Assembly (NCBI GenBank): GCA_918026815.1
Contig: CAKJVC010000068.1
Location: 1,054,001 to 1,118,000, forward strand
Source of the DNA: Chalara sp. BL73
Lineage: Eukaryota; Ascomycota; Leotiomycetes; Helotiales
Direction of reading: 5' to 3'
Length of the DNA stretch: 64,000 nucleotides
Position 1 is the first letter of the stretch, and every line of letters begins with the position of its first letter. A model generated the notes under the pieces. It saw only the letters and a program-made list of their open reading frames with translations. It was not told the origin of the DNA and searched no databases. The position numbers and the translations under genes are program-made. Positions 24,618-35,894 of the stretch are shown piece by piece.

Positions 24618-26758
24618 CTATGATGTATGCACAGAGGTGACGTTGTCCATCATTCTATGAACATCATGTGCATGACTGGGGCACCGACAGCATATCTTCA
24701 CCGGCTTCAACTCGCGCGCTGTCAGCTCCTCGATGCTCGCTTCTTCTGCTATAAACTCCTCTGGGAGCACAACATCCATTAAGCTTTGGGTCTTACACTC
24801 CACCAGTCCCAGCTCCGTCAGGCCCAGGTCTGGCACTCCAACGAGCCCAATAAAACTGGCAATCATAAAAGGAGCCTTCATCTTACTCCCAAGAGTCTCA
24901 TGAACGGCGGCATCACAGGCGATAGAATCATCTCGCACTTTTTCCCACGGCTCAGAGGACATACAGCCCGCAACATCCAGCTTCACGGAACCTAAGACCT
25001 TCCCCCCAAGCACCGCCACGAACCCACCACCCAGCTCGCCGATCGCGCGGACAGCACCAGCGATCTCCCCATCCGACGTACCCACGACGACGAGATTTTG
25101 ATTCTCGCAATTAGTTGTACAAGCTATTGCTCCCCGTTGCAGTCCAAACCCCCTTACGAAACCAATCCCTCGGTTTTTGGTGCCGTGATGGCGGTCTATT
25201 ATTGCGACTTTCAGGACGTCGCGCTCGACGTCGCATTCTAGCGTTCCCGTGGAAGGGGATGCGGAGAGTTTGGCGTGAAAAGCCCGTTTGAAATACCCAT
25301 CATACATCTCCATGGCTTGCACCCATGCGTCGGTCCTCCCTCCCAAGGGCGTTACTGCGAAGCTAGATGTTTGAGTGAAGTAGGGATTAATATGAATGCT
25401 TTTCAGTGTAAATTCTGGGATTGTGTCTGTGTTTCTGAAGAGGGGGCTATTGTTCTCTGCTACTAGTCTGCCGTTGACGATTACTGCCCTTGGACGAACA
25501 TCTTTTAGGTCGTCGAGGATAAGAAGGTCAGCGAGTTTTGCGGGAGTGACACTGCCGATGAGGTGGTCGAGACGGTAATATAGGGCGGGATTTAAGGTTG
25601 CCATGCGGTATGCTTTTAGAGTGTCGACGCCATAGATGATGGCTTGTCTAACGTGATGGTCAATATGACCTTCTGAATCCACTAAAATATATTCAAATTA
25701 ACGATTTACCCCGCAAAGAGGAGGTTTTGAAGACTTCTTCTTACAATCTTCAACCAGCTTATCGTCAGCACAGAAAGAAATGTGCACAAGCCCATCTTTC
25801 AACGCAGGTACATCACTGAACACGCTCTCAATATTTGAGTTCATACTTCCACTCATCTGTTTCGCCAACTCAGCACTACTCCCTCACCGCAATGGAAAGC
25901 AATATCCTTACCACAGTAAGCATCATCCCCAACCTCAGTCGCTCAACCACATCCTCCGTCCGATGTGCATTATGATCATCGCCAATCCCACCGGCCGCAT
26001 ATGCCCACAGCGGCTCATTCTTCAATAACGCCGTATGGCCCGTGATCCTCTTCCCGGCATGCAACGCAGCAGCCTGTTTCTGCGCGCTCGCTAGATCCAA
26101 GGAGAAGGGATTCGATTCTCCGAGCGTAGCGGCGTCTGACCGGGAGACTCGCTCGCACAACTCGGCGGTGGACACAGAAACACCACCTAGCTCAATGTCC
26201 GGGCCATTTCCGGGGACCTTGTGCGAGACTTGACGCAGGATGCGGAGAGGCGTGGTTGTCGAGCCCATGAAGTCCATTCCTCGACCGCCAAAAACCTGAT
26301 CGGATCAGCTCTGGTACTTCATGCAAATAGGGAGGTGACATGGGAAGGTTTTTTACGTTTGCAATACAATTAGCGTCTGCCAGCACCGTTGTCGTTCCTC
26401 TCGGCACGCTCAACCTTGCCAGTTCACCTGGCACAAGCTTTGTATACTCTACATGGATATGTGCATCTATAAACCCTGGACTTACATACTTCCCCATGGC
26501 ATCAATCTCTTCCGCGGCTTTGGCGAAGTGTTTCCATGGTGTTATGGCAGCGATGTGGCGGCCATATATGACCACGTCTCGTTCGAGAAACTCCCCAGTG
26601 TGAAGGGAGAGTATGGTTCCTCCGCGGATTATGAGAGATGGTGGTTTGGAGCCAAGGGCTACAAGACGGAGATTCATCAACTCGTCTGCGCTTATAGAGA
26701 GATCTGAGCCTGTTGAGTTGGAGGGATGGATTGGTGGTGGTGGCTCTGTGGTCATCAT
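24618..26758 (-). CDS. adenine deaminase-type amidohydrolase (AdeC family)
   Basis: Metal-dependent amidohydrolase of the bacterial AdeC type, expected to convert adenine to hypoxanthine in purine salvage. Exons 26758-26357, 26295-25912, 25856-25745 and 25681-24618 give 653 aa. Seen in order: LIIRGGTILSLHTGEF, the metal site GFIDAHIHVEYTKLVPGE, PRGTTTVLADANCIANV, GHTALLKNEPLWAYAAGGIGDDHNAHRTEDVVERL, CADDKLVEDL, EGHIDHHVRQAIIYGVD and AYRMATLNPALYY, then the C-terminal AdeC domain. Two oddities stand out. The bacterial DPHE motif reads DANC. The conserved VREGS block after RLGMMLTV is present in the DNA only in broken frames inside the presumed 55-nt intron 25911-25857. The gene is divergent from an NCS1 permease. 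Activity is therefore uncertain, and it may be a recently damaged copy. Confidence 0.85.
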
Positions 26759-27640
26759 GGCAGCGGTTTACAGAGCTTGACCTGATAGCATTTGCGTAAT
26801 CTTCAGCCTATCTCTCTGTCCATCAATTTCACCAGCACCGACAGAAATTCCGGATGAGGTTCGCCTAAAAGTATCCGTAGGTCTATCCCATGCTTCACCG
26901 ACACACACCAAAAGACTGGGAGCGTCCCAGCACATCGGGTCCTCCCCCACTCTTCTTCGCTTTCATTGTGGGATCGAGCGTCACAACATGAATCCTGCGT
27001 ATCTCCCATCTTTGGCACAGCCGTAGTTGTCGGAGCCGCCCGACGTATCAGATACTTTGAATCGAAATGTAGAAGCTCGAGCTTTACTCGCAACTGTCTA
27101 GGGTGATGGTACCATCTGCTGTGTATTTGAGCACAACTTCTATCCCCATCTGAAGAGAGCCAGTAATCTGAACAACACAAGTCCGGATCACCAATATGTC
27201 AGGGATAACATGATAAAGTTCCTCAAAGATGGTTCTACAGCAGAATCATAAACATCCTTCCTGGTAGGAAGTATATCAGAAACGAGAACAACGATATTGA
27301 AAGGCTCAAACCCCCTTATTATATAAAAAAAGCTAAGAGCTTAGCGAGATGTCCTCGTCCATTTTAATAACCCTCAACAAATCGGAAACTTTACAATCCT
27401 TCTGCCAACTCTTAATGGATATGCAATCGAAGAGACCCCATTCTTGTGCCCACCAAGATGGAGCTCTTATTATTGGCCAAGAGGCAGCAGCATGGAGACG
27501 GAAGAGAACACCGAAGATAAGGATGATGGCAACATATCAGGGTTTGTGTACAAAATTCCGCTTAAATGACCTAGAGGAGGTCTCCAGGGAGGATTCTCTT
27601 TGATGCTCTCACATTCAGGTCGACCGCAGCATTATACGAA
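26759..27640. promoter_or_regulatory. divergent promoter of the purine gene pair
   Basis: 882 bp separate the two start codons. The region holds a perfect UaY-type site at 27030-27043 and several GATA cores that match HGATAR on one strand, including AGATAC near 27050, TGATAA near 27211 and AGATAA near 27513. It also has a TATA-like TTATATAAAA near 27320. GATA cores are common by chance. The layout fits joint control by purine induction and nitrogen repression, by analogy with Aspergillus. Confidence 0.6.
27030..27043. promoter_or_regulatory. putative UaY (purine regulator) binding site TCGG-N6-CCGA
   Basis: The sequence TCGGAGCCGCCCGA matches the palindromic half-sites TCGG and CCGA at exactly six-base spacing, the consensus established for the Aspergillus nidulans Zn2Cys6 activator UaY. 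It lies about 270 bp from the deaminase start and 600 bp from the permease start. Functional use in this fungus is inferred. Confidence 0.65.
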
Positions 27641-29797
27641 ATGTCTAGAGGATACGACGACAAAGCCGCCTCCGCGACTTCGAACGCCGTGGATTCCGGT
27701 TATGGACAGCATGAGCGCCAGAACACGTCCGCATGGGAAAGGGCGAAGGGAAAGCTGGCGGTCCAGGTGGACGGGAGCCGGATGGGAGGCGGCAAATGGA
27801 GTAACGCGGATCTCGACCCCGTGTTACCGGAATTCCGGACCTGGAGGACATATAATTTCGTCACGTACTGGATCTCAGACGCCTTCGCAGTTTCGAACTG
27901 GAGAATTGGGAGTTCGCTGATTGCCATTGGGCTCTCGTGGAAGCTTGCGCTTGCTGCGGTGGTCGTTGGGAACTTTATGACCGCGTTGGTGGTTACTTTC
28001 AATGTGGGTGTGGCGCTTTGCAGGAGCATGCTTGACTGGAACTGATATCTTGTGATAGGGATTGATTGGTGCGAGGCTCCATATTCCGTTCACTATCCAA
28101 GCACGGTCAGCTTATGGGTTCTACTTTTCTTACGTTGTGATCATCTTCCGGATCATCATCTCAGTGTTCTGGTACGGTATTGGAACGTGGACCGGAGCTG
28201 AATGCGTCCGTAAGCCACTCGTCCCTCACCCACATTATGGTTAGGCAGAAAGAGCCTTGAACTGACTATTCTATAGAATCTATGATCTATGCTATTTGTA
28301 GGTGACAACATTTTGGAGCAATATCCGCTATGTTGGAAGTTTCCTGACCGTTTGCTCTCAAGGCATGCATGTACTATACCTCTTCAAACATGTCTTGAGA
28401 GCTATTTGTTCCTGCAATGGCTCCATACTCTAGACGCATCTCGAATGGCAAACTAATCCCGAGGTCTGGTATATAGGGCCACGATTTAGAAATGTCCCCA
28501 ATCGCCTACCAAAATCCGCCAACATCACCACAGGTTTCATGATCTGCTACTTCATCTACTGGTGTTTATGTTTGCCCTTTCACTACATCCCTGCTCATCA
28601 AGTCAGATGGTTCTTCACTTTCAAGAGTATCGTAACGCCGATAGCTGGATTTGCGATCGTTGGGTGGATGGTCGGCGAGGCTGGTGGAGGTACCGCTGTT
28701 TTTGCCCAAGGAAACAGCTTGAAAGGCTCGTCTCTAGGATGGGCTTTCATGAATGGGGTGTATGCTATGGTTGGGTAAGACACAATACAACAACTTTTGT
28801 AGTCTGTGGTTTTCTATAACGGTGTTGCTAATCTTTAGTCTAGAAACTTTGCCACCATGGGAGTGAATATGAACGATTTCGCTCGGTACTCCAAGAAGCC
28901 TAACAGTCCATATGTTCAACTCATCGCCATCCCCATAGCATTCATTGTCATGATGCTCTTCGGGATCATCGGCGCTAACGGTTCCCGGATTCTCTATGGC
29001 GAGCTTCTATGGGATCCTCTGCTCATTGTCGATAACTGGACATCCAAAGGAGGGCGAGCAGCCGCATTCTTTTGCGCAGCAGCATTCTTGATCGCATCCA
29101 TCGGGGTCAATATTTCAGCCAACTCCATCTCTGTAGCCACTGATTTGTCAGCTCTGGTTCCAAAATACATCAACATCCGTCGCGGACAGTTTATCTGTGC
29201 CATCCTGGGTGCATGGGCCATGACACCGTGGAACATTCTGACCTCCGCCGGCTCTTTGATCGACTTCATGTCGGGCTACACCATCTGGCTGGCCCCCATT
29301 TCCGGTATCCTCATCGCGGACTACTGGTGGGTGCACAAGAAAGTCCTCTCCGTGCCAGAAATGTAAGTCAACTTCTCGGAGCAGAGACTCCTCTTTGGAT
29401 GTTCGACCGGCTGTAAGACATGGGCATACTCTCGTATGATACCTCCATAGCAGACAATCCTGGAACACTTCTGGATCTAGAAGATTACTAGAACAATCAG
29501 GCTAACTCTGAAATTCTTAGGTACATCCCGGACGGGATCTACGCTTACAACAAATACGGCACCAACTGGCGAGCAGTCGTAGCTTTCGTTGTTGGGTTTG
29601 CACCGCTCTTGCCAGGTTTCGCGCAGAGCGTCAATCGTTCGCTGGATGTATCCGAGGGCGCGACGCATCTTTATTATTTGGGGTACTTCTGGGGGTTCGG
29701 GATGTCGGCGGGTATACATGTGCTCTTGAGTAGGGTGTTTCCGCCGAAGGAGACGATGTTGCATGGGAGAGCACACGAGGAGGAGAGTGCCATATAG
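27641..29797 (+). CDS. NCS1 permease, Fur-type (allantoin/uracil/uridine-like)
   Basis: Plasma-membrane nucleobase:cation symporter. Exons 27641-28003, 28059-28209, 28277-28297 (21 nt), 28477-28774, 28844-29362 and 29521-29797 give 542 aa, the family norm. About twelve hydrophobic helices are visible. The NCS1 signature is in place: SNWRIGSSLIAIGLSW, GARLHIPFTIQARSAYGF, ISVFWYGIGTWTGAECVQSMIYAIWP, HYIPAHQVRWFF, NMNDFARYSKKP, LTSAGSLIDFMSGYTIWLAPISGILIADYWW. The split Trp codon of AIWP confirms both introns around the 21-nt exon. Sequence features favour the Fur subgroup over the purine-cytosine FcyB subgroup. The exact substrate cannot be read from sequence, but the shared promoter with the deaminase argues for a purine-pathway compound. 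Confidence 0.93.
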
Positions 29798-30282
29798 GCG
29801 TTTGCGGTTGGTGGAGGAGTGGTCGGTGTCTTTAGGTACGCAAAGCCTAATAGTGTGTGGTCTTGCCGGCTTTATATGGTGTGAGATTGCCGCATTAATG
29901 CGTGATAGGAAAATGGTAGCCTAAACCGCAGCATGTCCTCCTACCACCGTGGAGGAAGAGTGATTGCCTGTGGTCCATACGCAAAAAGGGGTTGTCTCGC
30001 TCAGCGATTCTTCTTCAGGCTCAAGTACTTTCAGCACTCGAAACACTAGAATGATTCGAAAAACGAGGATTACTCAAAGTACCCTGTGGACCCCATGCGC
30101 TCGAAGTACTATCAAATATCCTGGCGTTATACTTGAAGAGAAAAGCAAAATAAACAAATCCCCGTTTGCTTTCTTGAGGCCAAATGCCGCCGTACGTGCA
30201 TGAAATAGATTATAGACTCAGAGCAATGAAAACAACCCTTTTGGAACTTTGTACAATGTTAGGTGTTACAGTATTTACATAT
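29798..30282. other. intergenic, convergent 3' ends
   Basis: 485 bp between the permease stop and the NDUFAF5-type stop. No gene is seen. Confidence 0.55.
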
Positions 30283-31381
30283 TTAGCCCACAGTCCCTCC
30301 GCCCAAAATGTCAGAAATGTTCACTTGACCACTTCCTCGAGCTAAGGGCTCCGCTTGGTTGGGACCCTCTTTCCATCCGATCATATATATTAGCCTATAA
30401 GTTGCAGGTATTGTTCCATCTTCGTTGCCATGAAGTGCCCGATAAATAGCCTCATTAGCAAGCAAAACATCTCGTTTTATAGCTCCAGCTTCGCGTCCCA
30501 ATATGGCATTACTCTCTCCCATCGCTTGCAAGTCTTGCATCAGCGCAAAAGTATCTGGGTAATCGACAATGATATCATCCACATCCACCGTCAACATCTT
30601 GAAGCCTGCTTTCTGCAGCAGGCCTCCCATGTCTCTTACATCTGCCAATGGGGAGACATGAGGTGAAACACCGCCTCTTCGTTCTAAATCTGCCAGCTGC
30701 AATGATGTCCTTAGTTCGTACAATGTATCTCCTCCCAACATGGTCCCTATGAATGGAGCATCTGGCTTTAGGACGTGGTTTATTTGGGATAAAACCGAAG
30801 GAAGATCATTGATCCAATGCATACTCAGAGAGCTTAGGACAGCGTCAAAAGTGTTCGCTCCGTAAGGCAGCGCCTCTTCATCATCGAGAACGTCGCGAAT
30901 CAGGTTTATTTCCTGGTTGAAAGGCAAGTCCTCATCCCTATAAAGCATTGTCCGCGACGAGTCCGCTGCTGTAAGCTGAGAGATACGGGATGAAAGAGGG
31001 GGCGGAGTTGCTCCTGAAGGATCAGGGTGCGGGTCTGGTAAAGTGAGAGCTCGTGCTATATTACAGGAATTGGCTCCTAGATCGAGGACATGACCAAAAT
31101 GTCGATTTATGTCCTGCATTCAGTTAGTATAGAAGAAACAAGAATGAGATGACCCATACTAGTAACCTTTCAGACAGCCGTGCAGCCACTTCATCCTTCA
31201 AATAGTCTACTTGCCTGCTTCTCTCAACATTTGCAGCCGCTCGTTCTTTCTGGAGATATTTGGTATGTCGATTGAAGATCTGCAAGGTCGGGTTTCCTGG
31301 TGCTTGTACAGCATAGCCTCGACATATCTGTTTTATAATCGGCTGCGTTGAGATAGGCCGCCATAATACTGTCTTCATCAT
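30283..31381 (-). CDS. NDUFAF5-like mitochondrial complex I assembly protein
   Basis: Rossmann-fold SAM-dependent protein. The human homologue NDUFAF5 hydroxylates an arginine of NDUFS7 during complex I assembly. Exon 1 31381-31160 and exon 2 31113-30283 join in phase 0 across a 46-nt intron with a TACTAAC-like branch site, giving 350 aa. The N-terminus (KTVLWRPISTQPIIKQICRGYA) is basic and lacks acidic residues, as in a mitochondrial presequence. Family blocks follow: IFNRHTKYLQKERAA, VLDLGANSCNIARAL (SAM motif I), DEEALPYGANTFDAVLSSLSMHWINDLP, GGDTLYELRTSLQLADLERRGGVSPH and RLIYMIGWKEGPNQAEPLARGSG. It is divergent from AP-2 alpha. Confidence 0.93.
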
Positions 31382-31856
31382 GAGATGTAGAACATAAGTA
31401 CTCCACGTTGTCAATCATTGACGTTTGGAGATACATGAGGCTGAAGGTAAATAAAGTGACGTTCCAGACAAGGCTCGGGTCGTACTAAGGCGACCCCTGC
31501 CCACCCTAGAGCCACGACCTTTATTCCAGGAGGGGGCACGAGGCATAAATAACCACCCCTATCTATTCAGCGACGACGACTTCAGGGTTCTTTTCTCAAG
31601 ACGTACAGGCTGTCACGCCAAGGTACACATCGGATGGAGTTCCACGGACAAGGCTGAATCTACAAGGCCTTGGTAACTTTGACCCTATTGCACTGTAACA
31701 TTTTCAATATCCCTGAACTGACCCCACGACCGCATCGGAGAACGAGGAATCTCTGTCGCCTACAGAGGCAGGTCTACCCTTCCCAGTGATACAAGGCTGT
31801 CCGTACCGTAGCATTTTTGTGTTGTTTTGCGGGCCGGTCCTCCTGCGGTATCCAAC
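31382..31856. promoter_or_regulatory. divergent promoter between NDUFAF5-like gene and AP-2 alpha
   Basis: 475 bp separate the two start codons. The region is rich in CCTGCC/CCACCC-type blocks near 31490-31555. I can assign no specific site. Confidence 0.55.
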
Positions 31857-34800
31857 ATGTCGTCTTCAACATCATCCGGGTTCCTGAGTCGAGGAAACTC
31901 AAATGGTAATTCGAACATGCGCGGATTGGTGCAATTCATAGCAGATCTACGGAATGCTAGGGCGAGAGAGCTCGAGGAGAAAAGAATAAACAAAGAGCTG
32001 GCAAACATAAGGTGCGCATGACAGACATCTTAGAGGCAATCCGCACACTAAATCCATAAATTACAGGCAGAAGTTTAAAGGCATGATACCTCGGAATACA
32101 GTTTGGCTTCCAATGGGACTTGCTAACTAAACAGATAGATGGAAACCTCAATGGCTACCACAAGAAGAAATATGTTTGCAAGGTTGGAAGTCCGCTAGGT
32201 TCATGTCGACCACCGCTCTAATCTTTATAGCTCCTGTATATATACATTCTGGGATGGAACGTCGATTTCGGGCATCTCGAAGCTGTGAACCTTATTTCTG
32301 CGAACAAATATTCTGAGAAGCAGATAGGATATCTTGCCATGACTCTCTTCTTACATGAGCAGCACGAACTACTACATTTGGTTGTGAATAGCATAAGGAA
32401 GGACCTCATGGACCACAATGAACTATTTAATTGTCTTGCGCTACATGCGATTGCGAATGTTGGTGGTAGAGAAATGGGGGAAGCATTGAGTGGAGAAGTC
32501 CATCGACTATTGATATCTCCGTAAGAGTGACCTTGTCAAAGTATGGAGAGATTTATTTAACAAGTGGACAGGACATCTAAAGCATTTGTGAAGAAGAAAG
32601 CCGCATTGACGCTGCTCCGACTGTATCGGAAACACCCAGATATTGTTCAACCGCAATGGGCAGAACGTATAATTTCCCTCATGGACGATATGGATATGGG
32701 TGTTGCACTTTCCGTTACTTCTCTCGTTATGGCTCTCGCACAAGATAATCCGGAGCAATATAAGGGATCTTATGTGAAGGCAGCTTCCAGAATGAAGAGA
32801 ATACTGGTGGATGGGGAGTACGCTCAGGACTACCTCTATTATAAAGTGCCTTGTCCATGGATACAGGTTAAGATGTTGAGACTATTACAATATTTTCCTC
32901 CGTCAGGTATGGCACCAAAATCCTTGGCAGGTTTGAGCTAACATTGACGTAGAGGATACACATGTTAGAGAACTGATTCGTGAATCACTGCAGAAGATTC
33001 TGAACCTAGCTCTGGATATGCCAAAGAATGTTCAACAAAACAATGCCCAAAACGCTGTTCTATTTGAAGCTATCAATCTTATAATACATCTCGACACCGA
33101 GCAGGCATTGATGAAGCAGATTTCGACGAGACTAGGCAAATTCATCCAGTCAAGAGAAACGAATGTGAGATATTTAGGATTAGAAGCTATGACACACTTG
33201 GCTGCGAGAGCAGAAACTTTAGATCCTATAAAACAACATCAGTCCATCATCATCGGCTCTTTGAAGGACCGAGACATCAGTGTACGGCGGAAAGGTCTCG
33301 ATTTACTCTATAGCATGTGCGACCAAAGCAATGCCCAGCCAATAGTAGGAGAATTACTGTCATATCTCCAGAACGCGGATTTTGCTATCCGAGAGGAGAT
33401 GGTCTTGAAAATTGCCATTTTGACAGAGAAATATGCCACCGACATACAATGGTATGTTGACATATCGTTAAGACTCATTGCAATGGCAGGAGATCATGTA
33501 AGCGATGAGGTATGGCATCGAGTTATTCAAATTGTGACGAACAATGAGGAACTGCAAGTTTATGCGGCACAAAATATTCTTCAATATGTCAAGGCCGACC
33601 ACTGCCACGAAACACTTGTCAAAATTGGGGGCTATATATTAGGGGAATTTGGTCACTTGATTGCAGAGGACCGAGGCTGCAGTCCTATTGAGCAGTTCAT
33701 CGCACTGCAAAGCAAGTTACAAGGCTGTTCATCGAGCACGAGAGCAATAATTCTCTCGTCTTTCATCAAATTCGTGAATCTTTTCCCAGAAATTAAGCCT
33801 CGCCTACTTTACGTTTTCGAAGCCTACAGCCACACCCTAGATTCGGAGCTCCAGCAACGTGCATGCGAATACCTCGCTCTTGCGCTTCAACCCACGGATG
33901 ATCTTCTCCGTACTGTCTGTGACGAGATGCCTCCCTTCCCTGAGAGACAATCTGCTCTCCTGTCTCGGTTGCACCAAAAGCATGCTAATACAAGTGATAA
34001 ACGGACGTGGGTCGTAGGAGGAAAAGATGCAAATGCAAATGAGAAGGAATTTAATTTAGCAAAGAACCCTGGATTAAAGCGTGCTTTCAGTAGTGCAAAT
34101 GGACAGAATGGAAATGGCACAGCGGCTAGTCCAACTACAAATGGCACGAACGGCCAATCAAAGGGCGCGCACGATCTTGCAGGAATAGACATGAACGATG
34201 CTGGGCCGTCAGAACCGAAGACTCTGAAAGCGCCTAATCTAGCAAGTGCGGCTCATTTATCTCCTGATTGGCAAATTGGGTACAACAAATTACTCTTGAA
34301 GGCTGAGGGTATATTGTACGAAGACGGCCAAGTCCAGATCGGCGTTCGATCAGAATACAGAGGCCAGATGGCCTGTATCATTCTATACTTCTCAAATAAA
34401 GCTCCAACGACGATCACTTCATTTACTACGACATTAGACCTAGAAGAGGCCGAGAAGGAGAATTTGACTTGGGAAGTGAAGGGCTTACCAGATAGTGCTA
34501 TTAGTCAAGGTGCTCAAAGCCAGCAGATGATCATGTTCGAGGCTAAAAAGGTCTTTGATAAAAGTCCAACAGTTCGAATTAGTTATTTAGCCGGTGCATT
34601 GCAGGCGCTCACATTAAAACTCCCCATCACGATACATAAATTTATGGATCCAGCGGAGCTGACAGCAGATGATTTCTTCAAGCGATGGAAGCAAATTGGT
34701 GGCGCCCCTCGCGAGGCTCAAAAGGTGTTCGGTGTTAAGGGTGGTAGAGAGGGCGATCGTGAGATCAATGACTCATTTATAAGGAGGACTGTGGAAGGAT

Positions 34801-35142
34801 TCAGATGGGGTATTCTCGATGGAGTCGATCCAAATAAGAAGAACTTCGTCGGCGCCACGGTTTTACATACTGGAGAAAGCGGCAAATTTGGTTGTTTGTT
34901 GAGGCTGGAGCCAAATTATGCAACTCAGGTGTGTTCTCATGACTCGTATACTTTTGGACACCACTAATGTCATACAGATGGTCCGGCTCACGATCCGAGC
35001 AACAGATGAAAGTGTGCCTGCAGTTCTGCTCAAGCTCATGGAAGACAGGCTCTCTGTGGGTGCCTCGACTCAGCCTGAGACATTCGAACCACCAACACAA
35101 AGGGAAATATCAGACGCATTTGGAAATATTATGGTCACTTGA
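31857..35142 (+). CDS. APL3: AP-2 complex subunit alpha (alpha-adaptin)
   Basis: Large subunit of the endocytic clathrin adaptor AP-2 at the plasma membrane. Exons 31857-32011, 32067-32080 (14 nt), 32139-32182, 32231-32520, 32572-32906, 32953-34928 and 34978-35142 give 992 aa. The start reads [15 protein letters not shown], then [36 protein letters not shown]. The adaptin trunk follows ([67 protein letters not shown]). A hinge lies near residues 635-700, then the ear domain ([28 protein letters not shown]) and appendage ([21 protein letters not shown]). Intron 2 (32081-32138) starts with GC, not GT. The frame and the conserved KFKDGNLNGY junction require it, and a GCTAAC branch site sits just before its end. 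Confidence 0.96.
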
Positions 35143-35894
35143 AATAGGGTTAATACATATTGGGAAGCGATTAGGATTATCAAAGCATGTCGGTACATAA
35201 CTGCATCTTAAATGGAGTCACATTGAGCGATTGAATGTTGATTGATACTGGACTTCTACCTAAACTACCATGTCCCTTTACATTGTTAAGAATTTTATCG
35301 ACTCGAAACAACCCGATTTACTCTAGACAAAGCCATCAGGCCAGAGGCTAATGCATTACTTCCAGTGTTCTTAGGCTCATGTTACGACACATCATATTGT
35401 TTTGCGATAACCCGACAGACATTTTATGACAGACATGCCTCTCATCGAAGGCACGTAAGATTCTTTGCAACAGACGCGCATCCCCTCTGAACGTGAGACT
35501 TAAAGAGGCTTCTCTTGGCGATCACGCTCTCTTCGAAGGCATGTTGTATTCTCGAATGTTCTTGCTTCGATTTGCTGAATCTTAATTTGGCATTACCTTT
35601 GTGCTTCGGTGCTTTCTATGACTTATCCAATGAACTCCACGTCATCCGCTCCATCACATATCTCTCCCAGAGATCTGAAAAAGACTTTCGGGGCAGCCTT
35701 ACGAAAACCCACTTGTGACTAAAACCAAACCGGAGCTTATTGAAAATTAAGAATAATGCTTAATAGTGCCCAATGTTCGATTTGCTTTTCTGTCTCTAGA
35801 GTTCTAAGCTCACTCCCTCAAAGGTCTTTCGGAACTTCAACGATCCCTCATTGATCTTTGAACCTCCTAATACTTACACCGCACGCCCCAGGCA
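35143..35894. other. intergenic region
   Basis: About 750 bp with no recognisable gene or repeat. Confidence 0.5.
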
